A stretch of DNA of 64,000 nucleotides from assembly GCA_029260735.1 (NCBI GenBank), contig JAJDCR010000087.1, positions 83,568-147,567 on the forward strand, in the 5' to 3' direction. Positions 51,374 to 60,325 of this stretch are shown here, piece after piece. The position numbers and the translations under genes were made by a program. Below the pieces are notes generated by a model. That model saw only the letters and a program-made list of their open reading frames with translations. It searched no databases and had not been told where the DNA came from. Within the stretch, counting starts at the first letter, position 1. Every line of letters begins with the position of its first letter. The DNA comes from Planctomycetota bacterium (lineage in GTDB: Bacteria > Planctomycetota > Uabimicrobiia > Uabimicrobiales > Uabimicrobiaceae).

Positions 51374-53308
51374 CTAATGGAGGCGATATTTAAGATAAAG
51401 TCTTTCGATAGATTCATAAGTGTCTGTATCTTCAGGGGCAATATCTCCTCTGGGGCGAACGTGGATAATTTTAGGATCGCGCAGGGATAAAACATTTTCG
51501 CTATCTCGGACAATCCCTTCAAAACGTACAGTTACAACAATAACAGGGATAACTCTGGCACTGCTTCTGACCCCACGAGCGGTTCTCACTTCCATAGACT
51601 CTCCTGTCATGAGACATTCATAAGCCATTCGTTGGATGATTTCGGCATTTTTTTCTAAAGCTAACCCTTCCGCTCGGGCAATTTCTAAAAAACCTTGCTC
51701 TTGACGACAGGAAAGAACGTATCCACTAAAAACCTGGGGCCCTCTTTCTCCCGTTGCCCACATAGCTCCACTAATCACTAAATCTAAGTGTAAAGCCGTT
51801 TTTTTCTTTAGCCAAAAATTAGTTCTTTTCCCCAAGGCGTAGGAAGCCGTCAAGTCTTTTGCCATCACTCCTTCATATCCTTGATTTAAGAAGTACCTAT
51901 ACCATTTATTAAATTCGCTGTAGTCTTCTGCTTGCCAACCTTCAGATAAAGTGATAGGAATGGGAAGAGCTGCCCCCGAGAGAGGAGTGATTAAGCGTTC
52001 GATGGTTTCCCTTCTTTTGTAAAAGGGTAGAGCAATCAACTCTTGTCCATTTAGATAGAGAATATCAAAAACGACTAAGAACAACTTAATTGGCTGGGTA
52101 GTATCTCCTTGGATATAGCGATAAAGTTCGTATACGGAACAAGGACGCAAGGTATCTTTTTCCCAATCATAGATTTTTCCATGCAACTCTCCATCCAAGA
52201 TAAAGGAGTGAGCACTGAGCCAATTCATAGAAATTTCTAAGCCCGAAATTAATTCTAGCCAGTTGTGCTTACGCCGAGTAAAAGCCGCATATTTAGTTCG
52301 AAAACGAAGGTCTGTTTCTTTGTGGATCATAAGTCGAATGCCATCGTACTTACACTCCGTCCACAAAGGAAAAGTGCTTTTTTTGGTAACTTCTTCTGTA
52401 CTAGCAAGAGCAGGGCTAACGGGATTTAAAGGTTTTAATACCAAACGAGAAAGAGCTTTAGGTCCTTCCTCCTCCAATATTTTTGTTACAGTGAATATAT
52501 CGCTTAAAGCAACGGCATTGTCTAAAATATTTGTCGGAACCCGATATTTTTTAGATAAAACAAAGTGGACAGAATTTTTACGGTACTCATAGCCAAAGCT
52601 GAGACGACGTAAAATAAGGCGAGCCAAAAAATAACGCTCTAGCCTACCGCAGCGAGAAAAAAGATCGCGCAGAACTTGTTTTTTTCGATTAAAAGCAAGA
52701 TCAGGAATACCAGATAAAACCACCATGACCTCTCGGGCACTCACAGGCGGATTAGATCTTGCTAAACTAACCTCTTCAACAAAAAGAATACCTATATCAC
52801 AAACCCGCGGAAGGTCTTCGCGTAAACGAGTTTGTGAGGTTAGTCGAAGAGAAGATAAAATTTGCAGCAAAGTTTCTTGACCGATCCAGGAGTTTTCTCC
52901 TAAAAATGGGTCTCCCATGAGAAGAGCGGTTTTTTCGATGAGGCTTAACCCTAAATCTTTGTTGAGAAACTCCTCAATCACTTCCTTGTGAGGACGGGCC
53001 TCTTTTGCCCAGCGAAGAGAAAAGAGGCTTTCAATTTTTTCTCCCGACATCCCAGAAAGAGGCAGAAATAAACCAGAGAGGAGATGAAAAAAAGAGATAG
53101 AATCAAGGGCTCCCTCTTCGAGTTCGGGGTCTTCTGTTAGAAGACGATCAATAGCAAAGCATAAGCTAAGGGGAAAATCTAAGAAACGGGCAATGTAATT
53201 ATGATCAAGATTTTCTCTCCCTAATCCTTTTTGAACATTACGATAAGCAGAAATATAGCCCTCTTCAAGAAGCGTTTCTCTGACAATGTCTTCACTAATG
53301 ATCTTCAT
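51374..53308 (-). CDS. lig: ATP-dependent DNA ligase
   Basis: A 644-residue ligase of the archaeal/eukaryotic type. The N-terminal DNA-binding domain (about 1-290) leads to the nucleotidyltransferase core: nucleophile Lys320 in ECKYDGIR, motif III-like SFILDGELHG, motif IV EGVMAKD and motif V FWLKKK. An OB domain with the family GVRSSARVIPVIVVTVRFEG end follows. It seals nicks using ATP. Bacteria replicate with the NAD-dependent LigA, so this is probably a repair enzyme. No Ku or LigD polymerase/phosphoesterase domain is present. AGGGG precedes the ATG. It diverges from the YgfK-like gene. Confidence 0.93.
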   Translation of the reverse strand: MKIISEDIVRETLLEEGYISAYRNVQKGLGRENLDHNYIARFLDFPLSLCFAIDRLLTEDPELEEGALDSISFFHLLSGLFLPLSGMSGEKIESLFSLRWAKEARPHKEVIEEFLNKDLGLSLIEKTALLMGDPFLGENSWIGQETLLQILSSLRLTSQTRLREDLPRVCDIGILFVEEVSLARSNPPVSAREVMVVLSGIPDLAFNRKKQVLRDLFSRCGRLERYFLARLILRRLSFGYEYRKNSVHFVLSKKYRVPTNILDNAVALSDIFTVTKILEEEGPKALSRLVLKPLNPVSPALASTEEVTKKSTFPLWTECKYDGIRLMIHKETDLRFRTKYAAFTRRKHNWLELISGLEISMNWLSAHSFILDGELHGKIYDWEKDTLRPCSVYELYRYIQGDTTQPIKLFLVVFDILYLNGQELIALPFYKRRETIERLITPLSGAALPIPITLSEGWQAEDYSEFNKWYRYFLNQGYEGVMAKDLTASYALGKRTNFWLKKKTALHLDLVISGAMWATGERGPQVFSGYVLSCRQEQGFLEIARAEGLALEKNAEIIQRMAYECLMTGESMEVRTARGVRSSARVIPVIVVTVRFEGIVRDSENVLSLRDPKIIHVRPRGDIAPEDTDTYESIERLYLKYRLH

Positions 53309-53489
53309 GCAAAACCCCTGGCTTTGTTGAAAGCGTGTTTATTTTTTTTCCAAGTGCCTTACACCATTCAATGTAAGCTGGGAAACTGTCTTGAAATTTA
53401 AACGGAGAAAAGTTATTATTAAGGCTAAGCCTTAAGAGCGAAGCATTATATATTGTATCACGACAGACTACTCGATTAAAGGAAATTTT

Positions 53490-55481
53490 ATGGCGGAACT
53501 TGTACCCTATCCCTTCCCTAAGCTTATTGAGCGCATCTTTCAAGAGTGGGATAAGCAAAAATCTATCTTTGATATCAAGGAGCGATTCTTTTTCACCAAT
53601 CCTGGGCAAATCGATTTCTCGGTTTCCTTACATGACATGAGAGCTTCTACTCCCTTTGGGCCAGCTTCTGGTCCCCATGCGCAAATGGCTCAGAATATTG
53701 TTATGTCATGGCTTTGTGGTGCTCGTATTATGGAGTTAAAGACTGTTCAAATTCTCGACGAACTGGAGATACCTAGGCCCTGTATAGACGTTCCTAATGT
53801 GGGATACAATGTGGAGTGGTCACAAGAGCTCAAAGTAGAAGAATCTCTCCACGAGTATGTTAAGGGATCTATGTTAGTAGATTTGCTCATTCATTCTGGA
53901 ATTTTAAATATACGTCCAGAAGATTGTGATACTATCTACGATATCTCCTTAGGATATGATCTAGCAGGTATCAAAAGTGAAAAAATTCAGTCGTATGTTC
54001 GACAAATGCGAGATGCCTCTGAAATCGTGGAACACTATCGAGCTCAGATTCCAGAAAAATATGCCCATCTCCGAGATTGTTCATTCCGAACTAAAATAGC
54101 AAACTCTATCACTCTTTCTACTTTTCATGGTTGCCCTCCCGATGAAGTAGAAAAAATTGCGAGCTATCTATTAGATGAGGTAGGAATACATACAATCGTC
54201 AAATTTAATCCGACCTTACTGGGAAAAGAAACTCTCCGAGAAATACTTCATGACAAGCTAGGGTATTTAGATTTAGTGGTTCCTGATTCTGCCTTTGATG
54301 ATGATATGCTCTGGGAACAAGCGGTTGGAATATGCGAAAGACTGCAAAAAAAAGCTCGCCAGCTAAGCCTAGGGTTTGGAGCCAAGTGCTCCAATACTCT
54401 AATTGTCGAAAACTTCCGCGACTTTGTTCCGGCAACAGAAAAAGTAATGTATGCTTCGGGAGCTCCTCTTCATGTATTAGCCATCCATTTAGTAAAACGC
54501 TTTCGCGAACAGTTTGGTCATTCTTTACCTATTTCTTTCTCCGCAGGCATCGACGCTCAAAATTTTGCTTCGGCAGTTTCCATGGGGCTCACTCCGATAA
54601 CATCATGCACCGACCTTTTGCGCAAAGGGGGCTACCCTCGCGCTATTCGCTACTTCACGAATTTAGTTAAGGACATGAAAAAACTCGGAGTAACAGACAT
54701 CTCCTCCTATATTGGAGCAAAGGCCCAAGAAGCAGACCCTAGCCTTAGCGAAATTTCAGGAGATGAATTGCTTAAGCAGGCCGTTTTAAAAAATACAGCT
54801 TCTTATACCGAGGAAACAATTGTTTCTGGAAGTTATCATCAGACCAAGCACCAAAAAATACCTCCGAAACCAGGAACAACTCTGGAGATTTTTGATTGCT
54901 TAACCTGTGACATTTGTATCCCTGTCTGTCCCAACGATGCAAACTTTGCCTATCCTTTAGAGAATAATACCACCGAAGTCGTTTTTTTTACTTATAGAAA
55001 GGGCCAATGGGAAAAGTCGCTTAAGGGAGAAGTCGCGGTTAACAAAAAACACCAAATTGCTAATTTTGCGGACTTCTGTAACGAATGTGGAAATTGTGAC
55101 ACCTTTTGCCCTGACTTAGGCGGCCCTTACATCTTAAAACCACGTTTTTTTGGCTCTCTAGAAGAGTGGAAAAAGTATGCCGATTTAGACGGATTTTATC
55201 TCGCCATAGAAGATAACACTCAAAAAGTATGGGGACGTTTTGAGAAAAAAGAGTATTATCTTCAAGTAGATACAACCCAAACAAAAGAGGAAGAAGATTT
55301 TCCGGTAGGAAAGTACACGGCGGATGGTGTCACTGTAGAAGTTTCTCCCGAAGGAATCCAAGGAGAAGCTACTGAGGATACAACTATTGATGGAACTTAC
55401 ATTGTCTTGATGAACTACTTGCGAAGAGGAGTTCTTCACGATAGTGGAGCCAACTACGCTCTTATTTCTGCGATGAGTTAG
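53490..55481 (+). CDS. YgfK-like iron-sulphur oxidoreductase lacking the flavin module
   Basis: The first 400 residues match the dihydropyrimidine/dihydroorotate dehydrogenase-like N-terminus of YgfK, the putative selenate reductase subunit (STPFGPASGPHAQMAQNI, ELKTVQILDELEIPRPCID, STFHGCPPDEVEKIASYLL, VKFNPTLLGKETLREIL). The C-terminus has two 4Fe-4S sites: CLTCDICIPVCPNDAN near 468 and CNECGNCDTFCPDLGGPY near 528. YgfK normally has a GltD-like FAD/NADPH module of about 370 residues between these parts; here it is absent (663 versus about 1030 residues). A separate partner must supply electrons. GGAAA precedes the ATG. Confidence 0.85.
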   Translation: MAELVPYPFPKLIERIFQEWDKQKSIFDIKERFFFTNPGQIDFSVSLHDMRASTPFGPASGPHAQMAQNIVMSWLCGARIMELKTVQILDELEIPRPCIDVPNVGYNVEWSQELKVEESLHEYVKGSMLVDLLIHSGILNIRPEDCDTIYDISLGYDLAGIKSEKIQSYVRQMRDASEIVEHYRAQIPEKYAHLRDCSFRTKIANSITLSTFHGCPPDEVEKIASYLLDEVGIHTIVKFNPTLLGKETLREILHDKLGYLDLVVPDSAFDDDMLWEQAVGICERLQKKARQLSLGFGAKCSNTLIVENFRDFVPATEKVMYASGAPLHVLAIHLVKRFREQFGHSLPISFSAGIDAQNFASAVSMGLTPITSCTDLLRKGGYPRAIRYFTNLVKDMKKLGVTDISSYIGAKAQEADPSLSEISGDELLKQAVLKNTASYTEETIVSGSYHQTKHQKIPPKPGTTLEIFDCLTCDICIPVCPNDANFAYPLENNTTEVVFFTYRKGQWEKSLKGEVAVNKKHQIANFADFCNECGNCDTFCPDLGGPYILKPRFFGSLEEWKKYADLDGFYLAIEDNTQKVWGRFEKKEYYLQVDTTQTKEEEDFPVGKYTADGVTVEVSPEGIQGEATEDTTIDGTYIVLMNYLRRGVLHDSGANYALISAMS

Positions 55482-55601
55482 GTTTTTTTAGGTTGGTTTT
55501 GTTGGGAGGATGGAAAACGAAGAACGAAATATTCTGTAAACGCCTCCTGGCAAGATACGAAATTTGGTAGCTAGAATACGCACGAATTTTGGCCACTCTT
55601 T

Positions 55602-57191
55602 TTATTTCTCACTGAAGTCTTCTAAAAAAGAAAAGAGAAAGTCTTCCATTTTGAGAAAAGGTGCTTTTTGCTTAGGTATTATGCCAGGAGTATAAGATCT
55701 TTTCTGAAAAGTTTCTATTGAATCATAAGAGCGGCTAATAATATGAATGGGGACGGCAAAGCTTGCTTGTTTTCCTGTTAGTTGAGCGTGAGGCTGATGA
55801 TCGCCTAAAATAATAAACAAAGAATCATCATTGATATACTCTTGTAAATAACCTTGGAGAACTTCAAATTCATAAGTAATGGCTGTTATGTATGATTCTG
55901 CCGCATTCTTAGGACTAAGAGGAAAGGTGCGAGTGGGGTAATTGTGAAAAATAGCACCATTTCCCAGTAATGACCAGTCTGGGATATAAGTCGGCAAAAT
56001 GTTAAAATGGGCGTGACTACTGATCAAAACATATTCGATAAACAATGGTTGCTGGGCTGTTTTTATATCTTTGTGATAAATAAAATCAAGAACATACTGA
56101 TCGGGCATAGTCGCCCAACCGTACCTTGGTCCTTTGTACTGGAAGTTTGAAGCATTGTAAGTCTTGTCAAATCCAAAGAATTTTCCTTGGGGCCAAGGCC
56201 AAACATTCGCTGGTTTTGCGGCGATTGTTTTATATCCTGCTTGCTTAAAAAAACTTGTGATACATGAGGCTTGGGAAAGCAATAGTTGATCAAACATAAT
56301 CTCATCTGTTATCTCAATTCCACAGGTTAGAGTGGAGTGGGCTAGCCAAGATTTTCCCGCAAAGGTAGGAGAGTCTATTAAGTTAGAGCAAATGAAAAAA
56401 CCTTCTTCTCGAAGAGTTTTCTCAAAATTTTCATAGGTAGCTTGTATCAGGTCAAAATGCTCTGGCTTTTCTAGAACCGTTGCTCCATAAGACTCAACTA
56501 AGACGAGATAGACATTTTTTGATTTTAGACGATTTAAATTGCTCGGCACATTTTGCAACTTAGTAGCAGCGGCTTGCACTTTATCTGAAAACTGAGCTTT
56601 GTAGTTGTCTAAATTCCAAACAAAGAGAGCTTCTTCATAGATACGCCAAGAGAGGCTACTCGAAAAGACTGGGATTCCTGATAAACCTAAAGTTAAAAGA
56701 AACACCGCAAAATAACCTATCATTTTGCGGTGTTTTTTTTGTTCTAAGTGGCAAGCTAAACGAATGAGCATTCTTTTTGTTGCTTGAAAACTCCCATAGA
56801 TCAGAAGAGCAAAGAAAGCTATTTTGGGATAGAAAATCCATTTAGAAGAAGAATGGTATATAAAGTGGATAAAATCGGGTAGATATCCTATGTCATTATA
56901 AAAATTAAACTTACGGGAAAAAAAATAGAAAGCGACACTGTCTGCCCAACGAAAAAAAACAGCCCCAATAAATGCTATGGACAAGATTGGTATGAGAGAA
57001 TGGCTTTTTATTTTATTTTTGACAAGGATCATCATAAAAATAATAAGAATGGTTGCTTCGGGAGAAGGATAGAAAAATTTTTCATGCCATGGTTTTCTCC
57101 AAAGCTCAGCAATGTTTATAATGCAATTTAGCACTACCAAAATCAATACAAATTCAAGCGTTCTTTTTTTGGGAAAAATTTTTACATTCAT
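55602..57191 (-). CDS. Membrane sulfatase / LTA-synthase-type enzyme
   Basis: Five or so membrane helices (about 10-180) anchor a large extracytoplasmic alkaline-phosphatase-superfamily domain. Visible signatures are NVYLVLVESYG, the nucleophile loop SPTFAGKSWLAHSTLTCG, the ISSHAHFN metal site and IILGDHQPH. Such enzymes transfer phosphoglycerol or phosphoethanolamine, or hydrolyse sulfate esters, on envelope lipids or glycans. The FGE-like domain elsewhere in the window need not relate, because no CxPxR motif is seen. I use the ATG at 57191; an in-frame GTG at 57206 falls in a hairpin. Confidence 0.85.
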   Translation of the reverse strand: MNVKIFPKKRTLEFVLILVVLNCIINIAELWRKPWHEKFFYPSPEATILIIFMMILVKNKIKSHSLIPILSIAFIGAVFFRWADSVAFYFFSRKFNFYNDIGYLPDFIHFIYHSSSKWIFYPKIAFFALLIYGSFQATKRMLIRLACHLEQKKHRKMIGYFAVFLLTLGLSGIPVFSSSLSWRIYEEALFVWNLDNYKAQFSDKVQAAATKLQNVPSNLNRLKSKNVYLVLVESYGATVLEKPEHFDLIQATYENFEKTLREEGFFICSNLIDSPTFAGKSWLAHSTLTCGIEITDEIMFDQLLLSQASCITSFFKQAGYKTIAAKPANVWPWPQGKFFGFDKTYNASNFQYKGPRYGWATMPDQYVLDFIYHKDIKTAQQPLFIEYVLISSHAHFNILPTYIPDWSLLGNGAIFHNYPTRTFPLSPKNAAESYITAITYEFEVLQGYLQEYINDDSLFIILGDHQPHAQLTGKQASFAVPIHIISRSYDSIETFQKRSYTPGIIPKQKAPFLKMEDFLFSFLEDFSEK

Positions 57192-57198
57192 AAATCTT

Positions 57199-57224
57199 TC
57201 AGACACGCCCTAAGGCGTGTCTGA
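57199..57224. terminator. Perfect 11-bp hairpin between two minus-strand genes
   Basis: TCAGACACGCC (57199-57209) pairs exactly with GGCGTGTCTGA (57214-57224), four-base loop. It follows the stop of the gene at 57250 and directly precedes the sulfatase-type gene. With no T-run it may be a weak terminator or a dispersed hairpin. Confidence 0.55.
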
Positions 57225-57249
57225 TCCTAAAAAATAGGAAAAACGTTGG

Positions 57250-57780
57250 CTAGAGTGACCTGTGTTTTTTAAGTAGCTTATTTTTTAAGCGAAACCAAGC
57301 ATGAGGGCACTTGGGGCTCACCCAATCATAATCAATTCGCGCCCAGTCTTGATCTGCTGGGTCCATCCCTAAGCTTTCAATGAAGCTAATCTGAGTTATG
57401 AAACATTGGTTTCGGTAAGGAAAGAGGTAACCCCCATTTTGGACTAAGTGTTTTTTGGCTTCCTGATAATTTCTAAACCAATGGTTTGTAGAGCCGCCGA
57501 ACTGGGAAGATCCAAAAAAATCAAGATCTAAATCAGGAGCATCTAAGCTCTGCTTTAAGCTTGCCCAAGAGCTAAAACCTGCCTCTAAGGCAACAACCGC
57601 GAGAGCATGTTTCTTTTGTGCTTTGAGAAGGATCTCTTTTTCAGAAAGGTGAGAGAAAGATCTTTCTAAGTTTTGGAATTTTGCGAGTGCTTTTTTTTGG
57701 CACGAAAAATCTTCACTTTTGAGATTTTGGAGGAGTTGGGAAGCATTTTTTTTGTAGTAGTCAATAGAGGGAATAGTCAT
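57250..57780 (-). CDS. Hypothetical protein, 176 residues
   Basis: The N-terminal 90 residues are helical and include LKAQKKHALAVVALEAGFSSWASLKQ. This resembles the ARExGFxSWPxLK motif seen at the start of many small stress or ankyrin proteins. The C-terminal half (from about 95) is aromatic-rich with IDYDWVSPKCPHAWFRLKN; no family recognised. The ATG at 57780 has AAAGGAG 6 bases upstream, so I discard the in-frame start 33 bases earlier. Cytoplasmic. Confidence 0.65.
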   Translation of the reverse strand: MTIPSIDYYKKNASQLLQNLKSEDFSCQKKALAKFQNLERSFSHLSEKEILLKAQKKHALAVVALEAGFSSWASLKQSLDAPDLDLDFFGSSQFGGSTNHWFRNYQEAKKHLVQNGGYLFPYRNQCFITQISFIESLGMDPADQDWARIDYDWVSPKCPHAWFRLKNKLLKKHRSL

Positions 57781-57979
57781 AATAGACTCCTTTGCATGGT
57801 TTGCTTCTCCCACCTAAAAAGCAACAAAAGAGTATATCTACTAAGGAGTGTCGATGACACGTCCTAGTGCTAAACTTATTTAGGATGAACAAAGTTCTTT
57901 CGTAGGATGGGGGAAGTCCTAAGGCTACCCTTGTCCTGAGTTTAGTCTTAGAAAATGATTTTGTCAAGGTGAAATCTAT

Positions 57980-58069
57980 TTATGTTTTTCTTTTCTTTGC
58001 TTTAGGTAGCACGAGATAGTTTTTATTTCGATGTAAATAGCGAAAACAACCTAGTTGCTCTATTTTCAT
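57980..58069 (-). CDS. Small basic ORF, 29 residues, uncertain
   Basis: The frame starts at an ATG at 58069 with a perfect AGGAGG six bases upstream and encodes a basic peptide ending KAKKRKT. The strong site is the only support; there is no homologue I recognise. It lies in the 57781-58245 gap, which otherwise holds nothing I can identify. Confidence 0.3.
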   Translation of the reverse strand: MKIEQLGCFRYLHRNKNYLVLPKAKKRKT

Positions 58070-58245
58070 TTCATTCCTCCTTGTCGACAAAAAACTTCTT
58101 GGTTTTTTGATGTTTTTTCGGTAGCCTAAAGAGCTAGTTATTAAGAGAATTTAAGACTATACACATAGTCTATAAAAAATAAGAACTAAATTTTTCTTTT
58201 AACTCTCTAGAGTGTTCTAAGCAAAATATGAGAAAGGAACGGGTT

Positions 58246-58734
58246 ATGTCAGAAGAAAAAGAATATGAAGGTGGTTGTTTTTGCTCGGCTGTGCGTTTTA
58301 AGGTCAAAGGTCCTGCTATGGTAAGTCAGATCTGTCATTGCTCTATTTGTCGACGGCTTCAAGGCTCTTCTTTGGGCCTAGCCATTTCTTTTTTTGGAGC
58401 AGATAAATTTGAAGTAACCGAAGGAAAAGAAGAGCTGTCAGAGCATCTCTCTCCTCAAAAATATTCCCGCATGTTTTGCCGAAAATGTGGAACCAGAGTT
58501 TTTCTTTCCTTTGAAAAATGCGAAAGAGAAATACCTATGGTCGCTCTTTACCCGACCTTGCTCGATTCTGTTGCTCACAGCAGTATCCCTGAAGAATTGG
58601 CTCCATCGCGGCATATATACTACGCGGACCGCTTATACGATTTTCACGATGGAAAACCTAAGTTTGCGGATATGCCAGCCGAGTTTGGAGGAAGTGGCAA
58701 ACAACTGGACGATAAAGGAAATCCAGTTACTTAG
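58246..58734 (+). CDS. GFA-family (CENP-V/GFA domain) protein
   Basis: A 162-residue member of the glutathione-dependent formaldehyde-activating enzyme family. The zinc-binding cysteines are all visible: GGCFCSAVRF, CHCSICRR and FCRKCGT. Most members are not formaldehyde-active and have unknown substrates. Cytoplasmic. I use the ATG at 58246, with AAAGGA 8 bases upstream; another in-frame ATG lies 18 bases earlier. A bidirectional terminator follows. Confidence 0.9.
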   Translation: MSEEKEYEGGCFCSAVRFKVKGPAMVSQICHCSICRRLQGSSLGLAISFFGADKFEVTEGKEELSEHLSPQKYSRMFCRKCGTRVFLSFEKCEREIPMVALYPTLLDSVAHSSIPEELAPSRHIYYADRLYDFHDGKPKFADMPAEFGGSGKQLDDKGNPVT

Positions 58735-58790
58735 TCTCCCAAGTTTGGCTAGAAAATTATAAGTCAACGAGTGTCAATATAGGCCAACAA

Positions 58791-58827
58791 AAAAAGCTCA
58801 GAATTTTTTGATTCTGAGCTTTTTTTG
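58791..58827. terminator. Bidirectional intrinsic terminator
   Basis: AGCTCAGAAT (58795-58804) pairs with ATTCTGAGCT (58811-58820), flanked by a run of A and a run of T. It lies between the convergent GFA gene and the LamG PEP-CTERM gene. Confidence 0.9.
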
Positions 58828-58858
58828 GATTAGGAAAGTCTATGTTTATGAAAAAATC

Positions 58859-59608
58859 TTACTTTTTGCGCAGTAGAAAAAGAGTAGACAGTCCTAACAA
58901 TAGAATACTAGTTGGTTCAGGAACAGCCGTATTTGTCGATTGATCGTTGAACAGTTCTATGATGTCAGTATCATTTAAAGCCCGATTGTAAATGCGGAAG
59001 TCGTCAATATTCCCATTAAAGCCTTCGCTTAGAGCAGGAGTGCTGCCTATGGACAAAGCAAGGCTAGTGTTGTAATTACCACTAGCAGCACGAGAGTCCA
59101 CCACCACTCCGTCCAAATAAACCTTTACCGCACTGCCACTGTAGGTAGCTGCAATATGGTGCCAAAGGGTATCGGTATCACTAACAAAGCCAGAAGATCC
59201 ACTATGAGCGATGGGGTTATTGCATTGTCCCCCAAAAATAAGAGAATTGCTTGGATTAAAACCAAATATGGGCCCACCGCAGGTAGAGCTTACTAAGACA
59301 TCATCAAAGCCAGAGCCTCCGTCTCGTTTTACCCAGGCAGAAAGAGTGATTACGTTAGGGCTGATAAATCCACTTCCTATATCAATGAAATCATTGACTC
59401 CATCAAAAGAGTAAGCGCTATTAGCATTGCCAAAGCGGTCTTCGGTTAGAGCAACGCCATTGTTTTCTGTCCCATGATGACCATTGCCGCTTTGGTCGTC
59501 CGCATTTCCCGTGAAAGAATAAAATGCTAGGAGGCCTGTTACTGTATCGGCATAAACGATACTGGACATAAGCATTGTTGTTAAGAGTAAGCAAATGCAT
59601 CTAAGCAT
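58859..59608 (-). CDS. LamG-domain PEP-CTERM protein, 249 residues
   Basis: A secreted protein with a signal peptide (about 1-20, ending VYA) and one LamG jelly roll: LLAFYSFTGNADDQSGNGHH, YSFDGVNDFIDIG, TLSAWVKRDG, WHHIAATYSGSAVKVYLDG, NIDDFRIYNRALNDTDI. The tail has AVPEPTS, a hydrophobic helix and RKK at the end. The domain order matches the proteins at 16174 and 19683, making a small paralogue set. AAAGG lies 7 bases before the ATG. Confidence 0.92.
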   Translation of the reverse strand: MLRCICLLLTTMLMSSIVYADTVTGLLAFYSFTGNADDQSGNGHHGTENNGVALTEDRFGNANSAYSFDGVNDFIDIGSGFISPNVITLSAWVKRDGGSGFDDVLVSSTCGGPIFGFNPSNSLIFGGQCNNPIAHSGSSGFVSDTDTLWHHIAATYSGSAVKVYLDGVVVDSRAASGNYNTSLALSIGSTPALSEGFNGNIDDFRIYNRALNDTDIIELFNDQSTNTAVPEPTSILLLGLSTLFLLRKK

Positions 59609-59790
59609 AACAAACCTTTCTTTTATAGATGGATTAAGTAATATTATTAGTTTAACATTTTACTCTAAAATATGCCATAAAAATTAAAAAACTAATAGAA
59701 TATTCCTCTGTTTTGAAGGCAAAGTCTAGCGCATTCTATAAAAAGGAACGATCTACAAAATTCTATACACTGAAAGTGTTACACAACACA

Positions 59791-59880
59791 GCCCAGGGTG
59801 AAGCGAGCCAAAGGCGAGCGAGCCCTGGGTCACCAATGAGCCTAAAAATAATCTTTGTATCTTCAACGAAGAAATACTCT
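59791..59880. repeat. Second copy of the CCCAGGGT dispersed repeat
   Basis: GCCCAGGGTGAAGCGAGCC, the hairpin partner CCCTGGGTCACC and the following ATGAGCCTAAAAATAATC match 26886-26960 with few changes. It lies in the gap 59609-59943, which has no gene. The outer inverted ends seen at 26868-27079 are not present here. Confidence 0.65.
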
Positions 59881-59943
59881 AGGCTTAGAAATGCAAATTT
59901 TGATTCACCACACAAACTGTTAGAGTAAGACAATATCTATAAT

Positions 59944-60264
59944 TTACTCTTGCGGAGTTTCTTTATCCACTTTTTCTATTTGGGAGCGCACTGCTTCAGG
60001 AAGTTTTTCTAGGGCGTCTTGCAATGAGTTAATTAACGCATTGTCTTTTCTTTCCTGAAAAATCCCATAAAGTAAAGAACAGGTAAACGAAAGCAAAGCA
60101 AAAGCTCCTACTAGGTAGCATCCCAGTTTCCATCCTCCGACCGAAGTAACCACTTGTTCCGAAAGGGGCATGGCAATGGCTAATGCTCCCGCGATGCCCT
60201 CCGATGCCATACGCATTAAGACTAACAAAGATGTTTGTTTCTGGTGTTTATTTTTTGTCATCAT
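59944..60264 (-). CDS. Small membrane protein, 106 residues
   Basis: Two hydrophobic segments (about 22-37 and 45-68) and a charged C-terminal tail that is probably cytoplasmic. No family recognised. It starts 61 bases after the stop of the AGCS-type symporter gene on the same strand and may be co-transcribed with it. AAAGGA precedes two adjacent ATGs; the first is used here. Confidence 0.65.
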   Translation of the reverse strand: MMTKNKHQKQTSLLVLMRMASEGIAGALAIAMPLSEQVVTSVGGWKLGCYLVGAFALLSFTCSLLYGIFQERKDNALINSLQDALEKLPEAVRSQIEKVDKETPQE

Positions 60265-60325
60265 TTTTCCTTTAGGTTATAGATTCATCTTCCTGCTAAG
60301 GCAGGAAAATGAATCCACTATAAAA

